Assembly: GCF_016863275.1 (NCBI RefSeq)
Contig: NZ_BOOO01000004.1
Span: 248,001-312,000, forward strand
Origin: Planotetraspora mira
Lineage (GTDB): Bacteria > Actinomycetota > Actinomycetes > Streptosporangiales > Streptosporangiaceae
Direction: 5' to 3'
Length of the DNA stretch: 64,000 nt
Shown piece after piece: positions 44,966 to 54,203 of this stretch. The stretch's first letter is position 1. The number at the start of each line of letters is the position of its first letter. The position numbers and the translations under genes were made by a program. The notes beneath the pieces are model-generated. The model was not told the DNA's origin. It saw only the letters and a program-made list of their open reading frames with translations, and searched no databases.

Positions 44966-46375
44966 TCAGTGGCAGGAGTTGGTGCCGCCGTCGGTGAAGG
45001 TCTTGCCCGACTGAGGCACGAACTGCCAGGTGTAGCTGTTGGAGTGCAGGGTGAACTTCAGCACGCCGAAGGTGTTGTTGTTACGGACTTCGCTGTTGGG
45101 CTGGATCGTGCCGAAGTTGTACATTCCGGCGCCGCCCGTGCCCACGACGAAGTGCCTGATGCCGCGCGTGTTGTCGAGCTGGCCACTCGGGTTCATCGGG
45201 GCGAACCGCTCGTACTGGTGGTTGTGACCGGTGACGATCACCTCGGCGTTGTTGTCGTACAGCGCCTGCACCAGCGGGCCGACGGAGGTCGTCGGCGCGT
45301 GGTTGGAGCCCGAGGTGAAGCGCGGGTGGTGCCAGATCGCGAGGGTGCACGGCCGGGTGTTGGCCGCGAGGTCGGAGCGCAGCCACTGCTCCTGCGCCGA
45401 ACCGGCGTTGCAGCCGCCGATCGAGGAGCAGTTGGAGTTCAGCGCCACGATGTGCCAGTTGCCGAGGTTGTAGGAGTAGTAGCCCTTGCCGGGCTCGCCC
45501 GCGGACGACCCGAAGTAGCCGAAGTAGCCCGAGGCGCCCGAGGTGTTGTACTCGTGGTTGCCTGCCACCGGGCGCGTGCGCGCCTTGTGCCGGCCCCAGG
45601 TGGGCGCGTAGTAGTTGTTGAAGTCCGCGGTGGACCCGTTGTCGTAGGCGTCGTCGCCCGCGGTGAACACGGTGCCGGGGATGCCGTCGAGCAGGGCGGC
45701 GGTCGCGGTGTCGCCGGATCCGGAGTTCGCGATGTCGCCCGCGCCGACCAGCACGGGGTCCCCGGAAGTCGGGGTCGGGGTGGGTGTGGGGGTCGACGTC
45801 GTGCCGGTCGTGATGACCAACTGCGGAGCGGTGGACCCCGACTCGCGTGAGTCGAAGTCGGCGCCGTCGCTGCTCGACGACGTGACGCCGATGCTGAATG
45901 TGCCGTTGCCCTTGACGTAGGAGGTCACGTCGACCTCGTACCAGGCGTTGCGCACGACCGAGCCGACCGAGCCGAGGGTCGCGCCGTCGATGGCGGGCTG
46001 GTCGGCCCAGGTCACCCCGGTCTCCGACCAGGTGGTGTTGCTCATCGCCTTGTAGGTGCCGCCGCTGGGGCTCTCCGCGCCCGAGACGTCGTCGGTGTGG
46101 ACCCGCAGCTTGGCCCCGGTCACCGTTCCGGTCACGCCGGACACGGTGAACCTGAGGAACATCCGCTTGACGGGAGAGTTGTCCACGCCGAGTTGAGCCG
46201 ATGTGCCGTAGTTGGTGGTGGTCACGGAGTTGTCGACATAGGTGTCGGCCACCGGGGTGAAGGTGGCGGTCGCCGCCGACGCGACTGTGGCGTCGCCCAG
46301 CACCGCGACCACGGTGCCGGCTGCCACGCTTGCGGCCGCAAGAAATGTCGCGATCGCGGCCTTGCGCCTCAACAT
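44966..46375 (-). CDS. secreted purple-acid-phosphatase-like metallophosphoesterase with DNRLRE domain
   Basis: A 469-aa protein with a signal peptide ending SAA. Residues about 38-185 form a DNRLRE-type beta-sandwich (TPVADTYVDNS, KRMFLRF). A Thr/Pro linker (PTPTPTP) follows. The metallophosphoesterase domain has GDIANSG, GDDAYDNG, GNHEY, WHHPRF and GHNHQYER, which supply the dinuclear metal site. It acts outside the cell, probably freeing phosphate. The enzyme's substrate specificity is unknown. Confidence 0.92.
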   Translation of the reverse strand: MLRRKAAIATFLAAASVAAGTVVAVLGDATVASAATATFTPVADTYVDNSVTTTNYGTSAQLGVDNSPVKRMFLRFTVSGVTGTVTGAKLRVHTDDVSGAESPSGGTYKAMSNTTWSETGVTWADQPAIDGATLGSVGSVVRNAWYEVDVTSYVKGNGTFSIGVTSSSSDGADFDSRESGSTAPQLVITTGTTSTPTPTPTPTSGDPVLVGAGDIANSGSGDTATAALLDGIPGTVFTAGDDAYDNGSTADFNNYYAPTWGRHKARTRPVAGNHEYNTSGASGYFGYFGSSAGEPGKGYYSYNLGNWHIVALNSNCSSIGGCNAGSAQEQWLRSDLAANTRPCTLAIWHHPRFTSGSNHAPTTSVGPLVQALYDNNAEVIVTGHNHQYERFAPMNPSGQLDNTRGIRHFVVGTGGAGMYNFGTIQPNSEVRNNNTFGVLKFTLHSNSYTWQFVPQSGKTFTDGGTNSCH

Positions 46376-46656
46376 CGTCCAGGCCCTCCCATTATTGACT
46401 TGTGGTTACTGGGGGCTTTTCGGACGGTAAAGAGGCGTCCCGACAGCGCGATGACGGCCGATGGATTAACCGGTGGCCGCCTGGTGAACGACTGAAGATC
46501 ACCTGAACGTTCGCTGGGACCGAGCCGTCACTCCGCCGCGCGGCGTCACATCGTGCGCGGCCGCGTCCTTCCCGGGACTGCCGCGCCCACGTGTTCCGGC
46601 GTTTGGGACTATCCTCCCGTTCGCCGCGAAAGCCGTTCTCGTGCCCGAGGAGCCCG

Positions 46657-47322
46657 ATGACCGACACCGAATCGTCTGACGTGACCACCGCCGCGCCGGG
46701 GCTGACCCATGAGCGGGTGGGCATGTTCACCGACGCGGTCTTCGCCATCGCCATGACCCTGCTCGTCATCGAGATCCCCCGCCCGGAGGGTCACTCCCGC
46801 GGGGACCGCGGCGACCGCATGGCGATGGCCCGCGAACTCTGGCACTTCCTCGGCGAGAACGCCGGCATCTTCCTGGCGTTCTTCATCGCGTTCATGGTGC
46901 TGTGGGCGACCTGGCGTCAGCATCATCGGCTGTTCGACCAGATCACCAAGGTGAGTCCGGGGATGCTGCGCATCCACATCCCGTTGCTGATCCTCGTCGT
47001 GCTGCTGCCGTACCCGACGGCCTTGATCGGCGAGTCCTCACTGAACCCGCTGTCGGTGACCCTGTTCGCCGGCGCGGAGGCGGGCCTGCTGTTCTGCCAG
47101 GCCGGCCTGAACCTCTCCGTCGTGCGCGGCGGAGTCGCCAGGCCGGGCACCGACACCCATCACCTGCGCGTCACAGCGGTCATGTTGTCCATGGTCGGCG
47201 TCTTCTGGCTGATCACGGCTGCTCTGAGCTGGCTGGCGGACGGCGTCCCGTACCTCTGGCTGCTGACGCCCCTCATCATCCTCGGCGGGAACCGGGCGGG
47301 ACGCCGCTTCGTGACCGCCTGA
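46657..47322 (+). CDS. TMEM175-type potassium channel family protein
   Basis: A 221-aa protein. ATG 46657 has GAGGAG upstream. It carries the family signature FTDAVFAIAMTLLVIEI near residue 23, the filter-lining helix, and about six transmembrane segments. Bacterial members form tetrameric K+ channels. The last residues are basic. It converges on the LLM gene with a 6-bp gap. Confidence 0.85.
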   Translation: MTDTESSDVTTAAPGLTHERVGMFTDAVFAIAMTLLVIEIPRPEGHSRGDRGDRMAMARELWHFLGENAGIFLAFFIAFMVLWATWRQHHRLFDQITKVSPGMLRIHIPLLILVVLLPYPTALIGESSLNPLSVTLFAGAEAGLLFCQAGLNLSVVRGGVARPGTDTHHLRVTAVMLSMVGVFWLITAALSWLADGVPYLWLLTPLIILGGNRAGRRFVTA

Positions 47323-47328
47323 CGCCGG

Positions 47329-48219
47329 TCAGCCCGCGCGTTCCTGGGCGACCCGTTCCCGTACGGCCGGCACGACCTCCTCGGCGAACCGGCGGAGTTG
47401 GGTCTCCTGGTCTCCTTCGCCCCAGAAGACGAACGTGTCCATCCCGTAGCCGACCGCGACATCGGTCAGTTCGTCGGCCCACTGGTCCGCGGGGCCGTTG
47501 AGGAACCCCGACGACGAGCCGTCGGTGATCGTGCCGTTGACGTTGTACAGCCTCCGGATGTCCCGCGGCTCACGCCCGGCCGCGGCCGCGGCGTCGTCGA
47601 TGCGGGCGTTGAGTCCGGGCAGCGACTCCGGCGGAGCCCACCCGCTCGAGGGAAGCCAGCCGTCCGCCAGCCTGCCGGTGAGCGCGAGCGCCCTCGGCCC
47701 GCGTACGCCGAGCCAGATCTCGATCGGATGCGCGGGCGCCGGGCCCGGCTTCGCGCCCTTCAACCGGTAATGCGCGCCCTCGAAGCGCAGGGCGGGCTCG
47801 CCGCTCCACACTCCGCGGATGACCTCGACGGCCTCCTCCAGCGCGTCGATGGCCTCCTTGGGCGTACGGCGCGGCCCGCCGTACGCCTCGATGGCGTCCC
47901 AGAAGCCGCCCGCGCCGAGTCCCAGTTCGACCCGCCCGCCGCTGAGCAGGTCCAGACTCGCGGCGGACTTGGCCAGGACCGCCGGCGGTCGCAGGGGCAG
48001 GTTCGCGACATCGGGAAAGACCCTGATGCGCTCGGTGCCGGCCGCGATGACGCTCAGGAGCGTCCACGTGTCGACGTAGCGCCGTTGATAGGGATGGTCC
48101 TGGACGCCGATCAGGTCGAGCCCGAGCCGGTCGGCCGCCTGCGCGGTCCGCAGCAGGGGATCCCCCGCGTTCGGCACGAGGAAGTATCCGAATTCGACAT
48201 CACGCCCATAGTCACCCAT
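47329..48219 (-). CDS. LLM-class F420-dependent oxidoreductase
   Basis: A 296-aa TIM-barrel protein from ATG 48219. It shows LIGVQDHPYQ, GGRVELGLGAGG and the EIWLGVRGPRAL segment of luciferase-like monooxygenases that use F420 or FMN. It probably oxidises an alcohol or aldehyde with F420. A second LLM protein lies at 61747; they are not close copies. Confidence 0.88.
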   Translation of the reverse strand: MGDYGRDVEFGYFLVPNAGDPLLRTAQAADRLGLDLIGVQDHPYQRRYVDTWTLLSVIAAGTERIRVFPDVANLPLRPPAVLAKSAASLDLLSGGRVELGLGAGGFWDAIEAYGGPRRTPKEAIDALEEAVEVIRGVWSGEPALRFEGAHYRLKGAKPGPAPAHPIEIWLGVRGPRALALTGRLADGWLPSSGWAPPESLPGLNARIDDAAAAAGREPRDIRRLYNVNGTITDGSSSGFLNGPADQWADELTDVAVGYGMDTFVFWGEGDQETQLRRFAEEVVPAVRERVAQERAG

Positions 48220-48643
48220 GCCCGCGAGAACCTCCCGGGACGTGCGGTTGTTCCCCGAGCCCGTGGCGCGCTCCGGAGACACCTTTTCAGTTCATCAGCC
48301 GAAACCAGCGGCACAACCCCTTTGTCTTTCTTAACGCATTTATGCAGGCAATTCCACTTGTCGGGATGCAAGGATATTTGGATGACACATCGGACATGTC
48401 CGAGCGCGCACACAAAATACGACAGGAGGGATATTCGGCCTGGCTCGACACGGGATTCGCGTGGCTTCATCAATAAAGTGGCAGCCGAACGGCAAAAGCC
48501 GCTGATGATCGTTTGCGGGAGGGATCGCCGGGAAACAAGACAACGCAGTGTTGATCTGCAGGGTTTTTCAGAAAATGCAATTCTTGCCAATTCTGAAAAA
48601 TATCAGAATGCAGGGCAGTAATCCTTTCTAGGAGAGAAACCAA
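48220..48643. other. AT-richer intergenic region
   Basis: This is the promoter region for the LLM gene and the repeat-rich secreted protein. It is less GC-rich than its surroundings. TTCAGAAAATGCAATTC at about 48567 and CAATTCTGAAAAATATCAGA just after it share TTCAGAA/TTCTGAA halves and may be an operator. No ORF with convincing coding character was seen. Confidence 0.4.
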
Positions 48644-49519
48644 ATGCCCAAGGCTCATGGCCTCATCGCGGTGCTCGCCACCACCGCCACCCTGACGGGT
48701 GGCGCCCTCGTGTTCGGCGCTGCCGTCACCGCCTCTTCCGCCGGCGCCTCCGCCGGAGCCATCAGCGGCGTCTCGAGCCAGGTTCGCCACGTCGCCGATG
48801 ACGACGATGACGACGACGACGCGAGCTGGGACTCCGAGCACCGCAACCGTAACCGCAACTTCAACCGCAACCGCGACAGGCAGCGGCAGCACGGCCGCCT
48901 GAACATGCGCGAGCGGCAGCACATGCTGCACGACATCAACGTCAACCTGACGCCGTCCCAGACGTCGGACACGACCGCGACCACGGACCAGACCTCGGAC
49001 CAGACCTCGGACGCTTCCCTTACGGGGCCGACCGACCCGCCGGTCACGAACGTCAACAACTCGAACAACGCCAGCAATGAGGGCACGATCGACCAAACGG
49101 CCAGCGCCGCGGCCAGCAGCTCGTCCAGCAGTTCGGCCTCCACCCAGCAGCAACAGCAACAGCAGCAGCAGCAGAACGACGACCCTGTGAACGGCGGCGG
49201 CACCGTCACGCAGAGCCTGCCGACCACGACCACCAGCACGGTCACGACGCTGCCAGCCACGACGAACAACAGCACCAACACCACGGTGACGACGCTGCCG
49301 GCCACGACGAACAACACCACCACCACGGTGACGACCGTGCCGACCACGACGAACACCACCACGTCGGTGCTGTACACGCCGCGGCCGGTCACGACCACCA
49401 CGCTGTATGCGCCGACCTACACCCCGCTGGCGACGGCCGACGTCGCCGCGAACGTCCGGCTGGCCCTCGCGCTGCGGCTCCGCCTGGCCCTCGGCCTCGG
49501 CCTCGGGCTCGGCCTCTAG
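48644..49519 (+). CDS. secreted low-complexity repeat protein
   Basis: A 291-aa protein with AGGAGAG before ATG 48644 and a signal peptide. It is built of simple blocks: eight Asp in a row (about 53-60), an RN/RQ-rich basic part (RNRNRNFNRNRDRQRQ), seven Ser, ten Gln, then Thr-rich repeats of TVTTLPATTNN and TTNTT. It ends in alternating Leu/Ala/Arg and Leu/Gly (LALGLGLGLGL). I know no family with this order. It may be a cell-surface or wall-exposed protein. Terminator at 49584-49619. Confidence 0.75.
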   Translation: MPKAHGLIAVLATTATLTGGALVFGAAVTASSAGASAGAISGVSSQVRHVADDDDDDDDASWDSEHRNRNRNFNRNRDRQRQHGRLNMRERQHMLHDINVNLTPSQTSDTTATTDQTSDQTSDASLTGPTDPPVTNVNNSNNASNEGTIDQTASAAASSSSSSSASTQQQQQQQQQQNDDPVNGGGTVTQSLPTTTTSTVTTLPATTNNSTNTTVTTLPATTNNTTTTVTTVPTTTNTTTSVLYTPRPVTTTTLYAPTYTPLATADVAANVRLALALRLRLALGLGLGLGL

Positions 49520-49583
49520 GCACGAGGACCGGCGGGCCGGCGCCTTCGGGCCCGGCGCATCGCAGGTCAAAGAGGGGTCGTCC

Positions 49584-49619
49584 GCTGGACGAGGTGGCAA
49601 CATGGGCACCTCGTCCGGC
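49584..49619. terminator. convergent terminator before erm-type gene
   Basis: GGACGAGGTG (49587-49596) pairs with CACCTCGTCC (49607-49616) across a 10-nt loop, extended to 13 bp by flanking pairs. It lies between the converging ends of the low-complexity gene and the methyltransferase. Confidence 0.7.
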
Positions 49620-49678
49620 GGGCGCCCCCTCCCCGTTTTTCCGGCTCCCGGACCGGCGCCGGTGAACACGAGCCTCGA

Positions 49679-50461
49679 TCAGCGGTTGCGCGGGTCGCCT
49701 CCGCCGGCCGTGTTCCACAGCGTGGCCCACTGCTCGGCGGTCAGGTCCTTCGGCAGCAGGTGCGGCGACACGCGTTCCCTCCTCAGCCAGTCGCGTACGG
49801 CCGCGCGGTCGTCGCGTGCGACCCTGCCGAGGATCTCGCCGAGCCCGCGTCCACGGCCGGTGAAGACCTGGCGCACGAAATCCTGATACCGCCCGCGCTC
49901 CTCGATGAGAGGGACGGCTCGGCGCGTCATCGTCAGCAGGCCGCCGTCGACCGACGGCATCGGGCGGAAGGACCGGGCGGGCACCCGGCGGCGCAGTCCG
50001 AACTCGTACCAGGGCCACCAGGCCGCCGTCAGCATGCTGGCGCCGCCGACTCCCGCTCGCCTGCGGGCGACCTCCCACTGCACCAGCAGCACCGCCGTCC
50101 GCCAGTGGCCCGCGGGCAGGATCCTCCGCAGAATCGCGGTCGTCAGATGGAACGGAATGTTTCCGACGATCACGTGCGGATGCCGGGGGAACCGGTATCT
50201 CAAGATGTCCGCATTGACGACGGTGACGTTCTGAGGCGTCCGGCGGACGAGCCGTGACGCACGCAGGGGGTCGACTTCGACGGCGGTCATCGGCCTGCCG
50301 GAGCGGCTCAGCGGCAGCGTCAGCGCGCCGTCGCCGGGGCCGATCTCGATGATCGGGCCGGTCGTCAGGGCGACCAGTTCTTCGATGGTGGCGATGACCG
50401 AGCGATCGACCAGGAAATTCTGGCCGAGTTCGTGCCGCCCGCCCTGGTAGGGGTGATGCAT
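49679..50461 (-). CDS. erm: Erm-type 23S rRNA (adenine-N6) methyltransferase
   Basis: A 260-aa protein; GGAGAG lies 6 bp before ATG 50461. It begins HELGQNFLVDRSVI and shows the SAM site EIGPGDGALT and the catalytic NIPFHLTT. It methylates one adenine near the peptide exit tunnel and so protects ribosomes from macrolide-lincosamide-streptogramin-B drugs. KsgA is a relative, but the length and motifs fit Erm better. An upstream leader peptide with RIR suggests drug-induced translation. Confidence 0.9.
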   Translation of the reverse strand: MHHPYQGGRHELGQNFLVDRSVIATIEELVALTTGPIIEIGPGDGALTLPLSRSGRPMTAVEVDPLRASRLVRRTPQNVTVVNADILRYRFPRHPHVIVGNIPFHLTTAILRRILPAGHWRTAVLLVQWEVARRRAGVGGASMLTAAWWPWYEFGLRRRVPARSFRPMPSVDGGLLTMTRRAVPLIEERGRYQDFVRQVFTGRGRGLGEILGRVARDDRAAVRDWLRRERVSPHLLPKDLTAEQWATLWNTAGGGDPRNR

Positions 50462-50464
50462 GGA

Positions 50465-50583
50465 TGCTCTCCGCGTGGACCCGGAATAGCGCCGGGCAGC
50501 ACGAAGAGCCGCACCGGCGAGGACACCGAAGGCGGCAGAGCTGTGGTGATGAACGCGAATCAGCCCGCCGCTAGAAGCGGCGG
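50465..50583 (-). promoter_or_regulatory. attenuator hairpins of erm leader
   Basis: CCGCCGCT (50565-50572) and AGCGGCGG (50576-50583) form an 8-bp stem over the last leader codons and stop. CCCGG (50480-50484) and CCGGG (50492-50496) form a second stem near the erm ribosome site. The layout, leader peptide then hairpins before the ribosome site, matches translational attenuation, which other erm genes use. The exact base-pairing switch is not shown. Confidence 0.5.
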
Positions 50584-50618
50584 ATCCTGATGAAGAACGA
50601 GCAGTTCATGTACGGCAC
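50571..50618 (-). CDS. erm leader peptide
   Basis: From ATG 50609 it encodes MNCSFFIRIRRF and a TAG; an in-frame GTG at 50618 adds MPY and has a GGGAGGG ribosome site at 10 bp, so I prefer it. The RIR/RR run resembles the +x+ macrolide-arrest motif seen in some erm leader peptides (RLR type). Stalling here would open the erm translation start. The gene is about 110 bp upstream of erm, on the same strand. Confidence 0.6.
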   Translation of the reverse strand: MPYMNCSFFIRIRRF

Positions 50619-50776
50619 GCTAGCAAGACCCTCCCGGCATGGCGCAATTCAATTGATGTCGCGGCGCGGCACCGCTAAAAAAAGCGGGCGAACGCAAGCT
50701 TCCTCACTCCATGCGAGCCTTTTCGGCTCACGTCCGTTCCATCCGCTTAAGGACGTAGAGCCCCCTGTAGCCGTGT

Positions 50777-51406
50777 TCAGCCTTCGGGCAGATCCGGCGG
50801 CACGACTCCGCTGACACCCACCGTGGGCCGGCGCGGCACGTCACCTGGGCCCCGGTCGTTGAGAATGCGCTGGAACAGACGATTCTCGCGCCACGCCCCG
50901 TTGATGTGAAGGTAGTCGGGCGCGGTGCCGATCAGCCGGAACCCACACGTGGTCAGGACCCGTTGCGATCGGACGTTGTCGATCAGAGTGCTGGCTTCGA
51001 TCCGGTGAAGGCCGAGGTGCTCGTCGGCCGTGCGGCACACGAACTCGACGCCTCTGGTGGCGAGACCGCGGCCGTTGTAGTCGGCGTCGATCCAGTAGCC
51101 GAGGCTCGCGCTGCGGAACGGCCCCAGCACGATGTTCGAGAGGGTCATGGTGCCGACGACCCGATCGCCATCGGCGAAGACCCACGGCAGCGCCCGGCCG
51201 GAGTCCTGCTGCGCCAGCAGGGCGCGCACGCGGTCGGCCTGGCCGTCGAGGGTGTAGAAGTGCTCATCCCGGTCCGGGTCCCAGGGCAGCAGGTGCTCGC
51301 GATTGCGCAGGTACGCCTGCCGCAGGGCTTCCGCGTCGGCCGGCGTCACCAGTCGCATCCGGATCTCGTCGATCACGGTCTCAGGGGGAGAGATCACGCC
51401 GGCCAT
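50777..51406 (-). CDS. GNAT acetyltransferase (RimJ/RimL-like)
   Basis: A 209-aa protein that begins RMRLVTPADAEALRQAY and has GYWIDADYNGRGLATRGVEF and LHRIEASTLIDNVRSQRVL, the acetyl-CoA loop and the end of the RimJ/RimL-type fold. It acetylates N-termini or small molecules. About 160 bp separates it from the erm leader start, on the same strand. Confidence 0.88.
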   Translation of the reverse strand: MAGVISPPETVIDEIRMRLVTPADAEALRQAYLRNREHLLPWDPDRDEHFYTLDGQADRVRALLAQQDSGRALPWVFADGDRVVGTMTLSNIVLGPFRSASLGYWIDADYNGRGLATRGVEFVCRTADEHLGLHRIEASTLIDNVRSQRVLTTCGFRLIGTAPDYLHINGAWRENRLFQRILNDRGPGDVPRRPTVGVSGVVPPDLPEG

Positions 51407-51486
51407 CCTAGGCAGCGAGCCGGTGTTCGGGGTTCAAGGCGGTGTTCCTCGTACCGGTCCTCGTCCTGGTCCTCGTGCGGGACGGG

Positions 51487-52086
51487 CTACTGGCCCACTC
51501 GCCCGTCGATCCGCTCGCGCAGAAAGTCGGCATGACCGTTGTGCCGCGCGTACTCCTCGATCATGTGCACCAGGACTTCGCGCAGGCAGTCCCCCTGCTT
51601 CCCGACAAGGTCGAGATCGGGCGCCTCGGCCACGAACCGCTCCGCGAACGCGACCTCGGCCCGCCACGTCTCCCACGCGTGGGCGACGACGGCGGGGTCG
51701 GGAACCGCACCGTTGAAGTCTCCGTCGCGGTCGTCTTCGGTGCGATAGTGCCGGGGTCCGTCCTGACCTGCCAGCCTGATCCGGAACCAGCTCTGCTCAA
51801 CCCCGGCCATGTGGCGCACCAGCCCCAGCAATGACATGTTGGACGGCTCGACCGAGCCGCGAGCCAGGTCGGCGGCGTCGAGGCCGGAGCACTTCATCTC
51901 CAGCGTCAGGCGCTGATCGCGCAGGTATCCGACGAGCGTGGCGCGCTCGCCCTGGAACCCACCCTCGCTCCGCTGATCCTCATCGGGGTGCACGAACATG
52001 TCCCACCATCCGAATCGCCGGGCGGGCTCTCCCTCTGCCGAGGTCTCCGCGCGGGGGTCGTTCTCCGGCTCGGGCGTATGCGACAT
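51487..52086 (-). CDS. DinB/DUF664 family protein
   Basis: A 199-aa protein from ATG 52086. RHMAGVEQSWFR and HMIEEYARHNGHADFLRE supply the three His metal-binding residues of the DinB four-helix bundle. These proteins are often thiol-dependent transferases (mycothiol or bacillithiol). The acidic N-terminus is not part of the fold. Confidence 0.87.
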   Translation of the reverse strand: MSHTPEPENDPRAETSAEGEPARRFGWWDMFVHPDEDQRSEGGFQGERATLVGYLRDQRLTLEMKCSGLDAADLARGSVEPSNMSLLGLVRHMAGVEQSWFRIRLAGQDGPRHYRTEDDRDGDFNGAVPDPAVVAHAWETWRAEVAFAERFVAEAPDLDLVGKQGDCLREVLVHMIEEYARHNGHADFLRERIDGRVGQ

Positions 52087-52416
52087 GCCCCCCAAACTAC
52101 CGACGAGCCGCCGGGCCTCCGCAACAGGTTTTCCCTGCACGCCCCTACCTGCTCCGGGCGGCCGCAGACACGGGCGACATCGAGTCGCCCGTCGAGGTTC
52201 ATCGAGGCGACCGCCGGCACCCGGAGACGCGGACAGTCGCCATCCTGGTGAAATGCCTGACCGGTCGACGCGAAAACTCGCGTTCGCCGCCTATGCCTTA
52301 GCTCGCGCCGATATCCACTTATGCACCGAATGTCACATCGACTGTCAACTTTGCGCTGATATCGTTCACTCAAGTGTTCCTGTCACGCGAATAAATGAGC
52401 GAAGCCGGGAGTCTAC
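52087..52416. other. divergent promoter region
   Basis: The 330 bp between the DinB gene and the next gene become AT-richer towards the right. TTTGCGCTGATATCGTTC at about 52353-52370 is the best promoter candidate for the plus gene. No coding ORF or hairpin stands out. Confidence 0.35.
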
Positions 52417-53043
52417 GTGGGGTTGTTCAGCTCTGGGTGGCGACGCGAGCGGCGGTTGCAGGCTTTACAGGACGCCTCCAACAAGCACGCGGAGACAGCG
52501 CTGCTCCTCTGGCGGGCGGGACACGCGGATGAGGCACTGGTCCACAACCGGCAGGCGCTCACCGTCATCCGCCGGCTTCGAGCCGAGGAACCGAACAACG
52601 AGCAGCACCTCGCTCAACTCGCGGGCAAGCTCTACAACCACGCGGGAATGCTGACGCAGAGCGGGCAGTTCGCCGAGGCCGCCGACACCGCCCGCGCCTG
52701 CCTGGACAGCTATCTGGAACTCACCGGCGGCGAGGTCAGTCAGGCGGCGATCCTGGAGGATCGGCTGATGAGGCTGTCCCATTCGCCCCGCCCGACGCTG
52801 ACGCCCCGAGGCGACCTCATCCGGCTTGCCGCCATGACCGCCGACGCCAAGGGCAGGCTTGCGTCGATTCTGGCGGTCCTGCGATCACCCGGCGCGGCCG
52901 AGGAGGCTCTGCGGCTCGGCTCTGAGGCCGTCTCGACGTACCAGATCCTGGCCAGGGCCGACAACGATTACGGCGCCGATCTGGCCAGGGTGCAGGAGCA
53001 GTACGCCGTCACAGTCCGCCGACTCCTCGGCGAGAAGGCCTAG
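52417..53043 (+). CDS. helical (TPR-like) protein
   Basis: A 208-aa protein from GTG 52417. It has helix pairs such as HAETALLLWRAGHADEALVHN and YNHAGMLTQSGQFAEAADTA, which look like tetratricopeptide repeats. Later helices have less regular repeats. No signal or membrane segment. I do not recognise a closer family or an operon partner. Confidence 0.65.
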   Translation: MGLFSSGWRRERRLQALQDASNKHAETALLLWRAGHADEALVHNRQALTVIRRLRAEEPNNEQHLAQLAGKLYNHAGMLTQSGQFAEAADTARACLDSYLELTGGEVSQAAILEDRLMRLSHSPRPTLTPRGDLIRLAAMTADAKGRLASILAVLRSPGAAEEALRLGSEAVSTYQILARADNDYGADLARVQEQYAVTVRRLLGEKA

Positions 53044-53303
53044 CACCGATCACACCCGGGCCTCACCGGCTCCCCTCCCCCGGAGTCGTCGCCGTCCCGT
53101 CTGGAACCGGACGCTCGACGTGGGGGACACAGCAGGCGGCGGACGCCATGAAAGGCGCCTGCAAATCTTGGTCAACTGTTTCGAGCAGAGACGCGCCCTG
53201 AACATTCATTCAGCTCGGGCGTGTTTCCCTAATTGTCGGCGATGTCGACAGGGCATTCGTTTAGCGGCAGGACAAATGTCCATTTCTATATAGAGGCGGC
53301 CCG

Positions 53304-54203
53304 ATGGGCTATTTTTCTAGAATTATCGGCGGCATGGGCGCCCTTGCGCTGGCGGGGATGACACTGGGTGCGGCGGCGCCGTCGGCGCAGGCGATGCCCC
53401 GTCTGGCGCAGGCCGTGAACGTCCCGTGCGACGCGGCCACGCTCGCCACGGCGATCCAGACAGCCAACGGGGCCGGGGTCGCCACGCTTTTTCTCGCGCC
53501 GAACTGCATCTACAACTACTCCACCGCGACCGTCCCCGACGACGCCCTCCCGATCATCACGGGCGATATCGCTCTGGTTGGCGGGCTGAACACGACGATC
53601 AGGCGCGATCCGGCCGCACCCGGCTTCCGCATCCTGGAAGTGGCATCCGGGGCGACGCTCCGTGTCCAACGCGTCTCCATCGTGGGCGGAAGCACGACGG
53701 GCTTTGGCGGCGGGATCTCCAACGCCGGCACCGTGGTCCTGGACCACACCATCCTGTCCGGCAACCAGGCGGCGAACGGTGGTGCGTTCGCCAATCTCGC
53801 GGGATCCAACGCGATGATCTCCCACAGCGTGCTCAAGGAGAACGCGGCCGGGAGCATCGGAGGCGGCGCCGTCATCAACTTCGGGACGCTGACGCTGTCC
53901 GGCGTCATCCTGACCAAGAACACCGCGCCGATCAACGGCGGCGCTCTGAACACCCAGCCGGGCGGCGTGTCGAACCTCATCAAGGGCGCCGTGCAGAACA
54001 ACACGGCCGGCGGCCTGGGAGGAGGCATCTCCAACCTGGGAACCGTCAGCCTCGACGGCACCGTGGTCGGGCAGAACAGGGGATCCGGTGGCGGCGGGAT
54101 CGCCACCGGCAACGCGGATGTCACCCTCCGGAAATCGATCGTCAATGACAACTTCCCCGACAACTGCAGTCCGCTGAACACCATCCCGGGCTGCGTCAAC
54201 TAG
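53304..54203 (+). CDS. secreted right-handed beta-helix protein
   Basis: A 299-aa protein with a signal peptide ending AQA. From residue 130 to 280 it has about six short repeats of the type GGGISNAGTVVLDHTILSGN, which are coils of a parallel beta-helix (polymorphic outer-membrane-protein or pectate-lyase-like). No catalytic residues are clear; a surface-binding role is likely. A terminator follows at 54206-54254. Confidence 0.8.
   Translation: MGYFSRIIGGMGALALAGMTLGAAAPSAQAMPRLAQAVNVPCDAATLATAIQTANGAGVATLFLAPNCIYNYSTATVPDDALPIITGDIALVGGLNTTIRRDPAAPGFRILEVASGATLRVQRVSIVGGSTTGFGGGISNAGTVVLDHTILSGNQAANGGAFANLAGSNAMISHSVLKENAAGSIGGGAVINFGTLTLSGVILTKNTAPINGGALNTQPGGVSNLIKGAVQNNTAGGLGGGISNLGTVSLDGTVVGQNRGSGGGGIATGNADVTLRKSIVNDNFPDNCSPLNTIPGCVN

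Noticed and set aside
48470-49669. Minus-strand frame opposite the low-complexity protein
   Set aside because: The opposite strand has a signal peptide and ribosome site. The minus frame is Arg/Gly/Val-rich from the repeats and has no start context.
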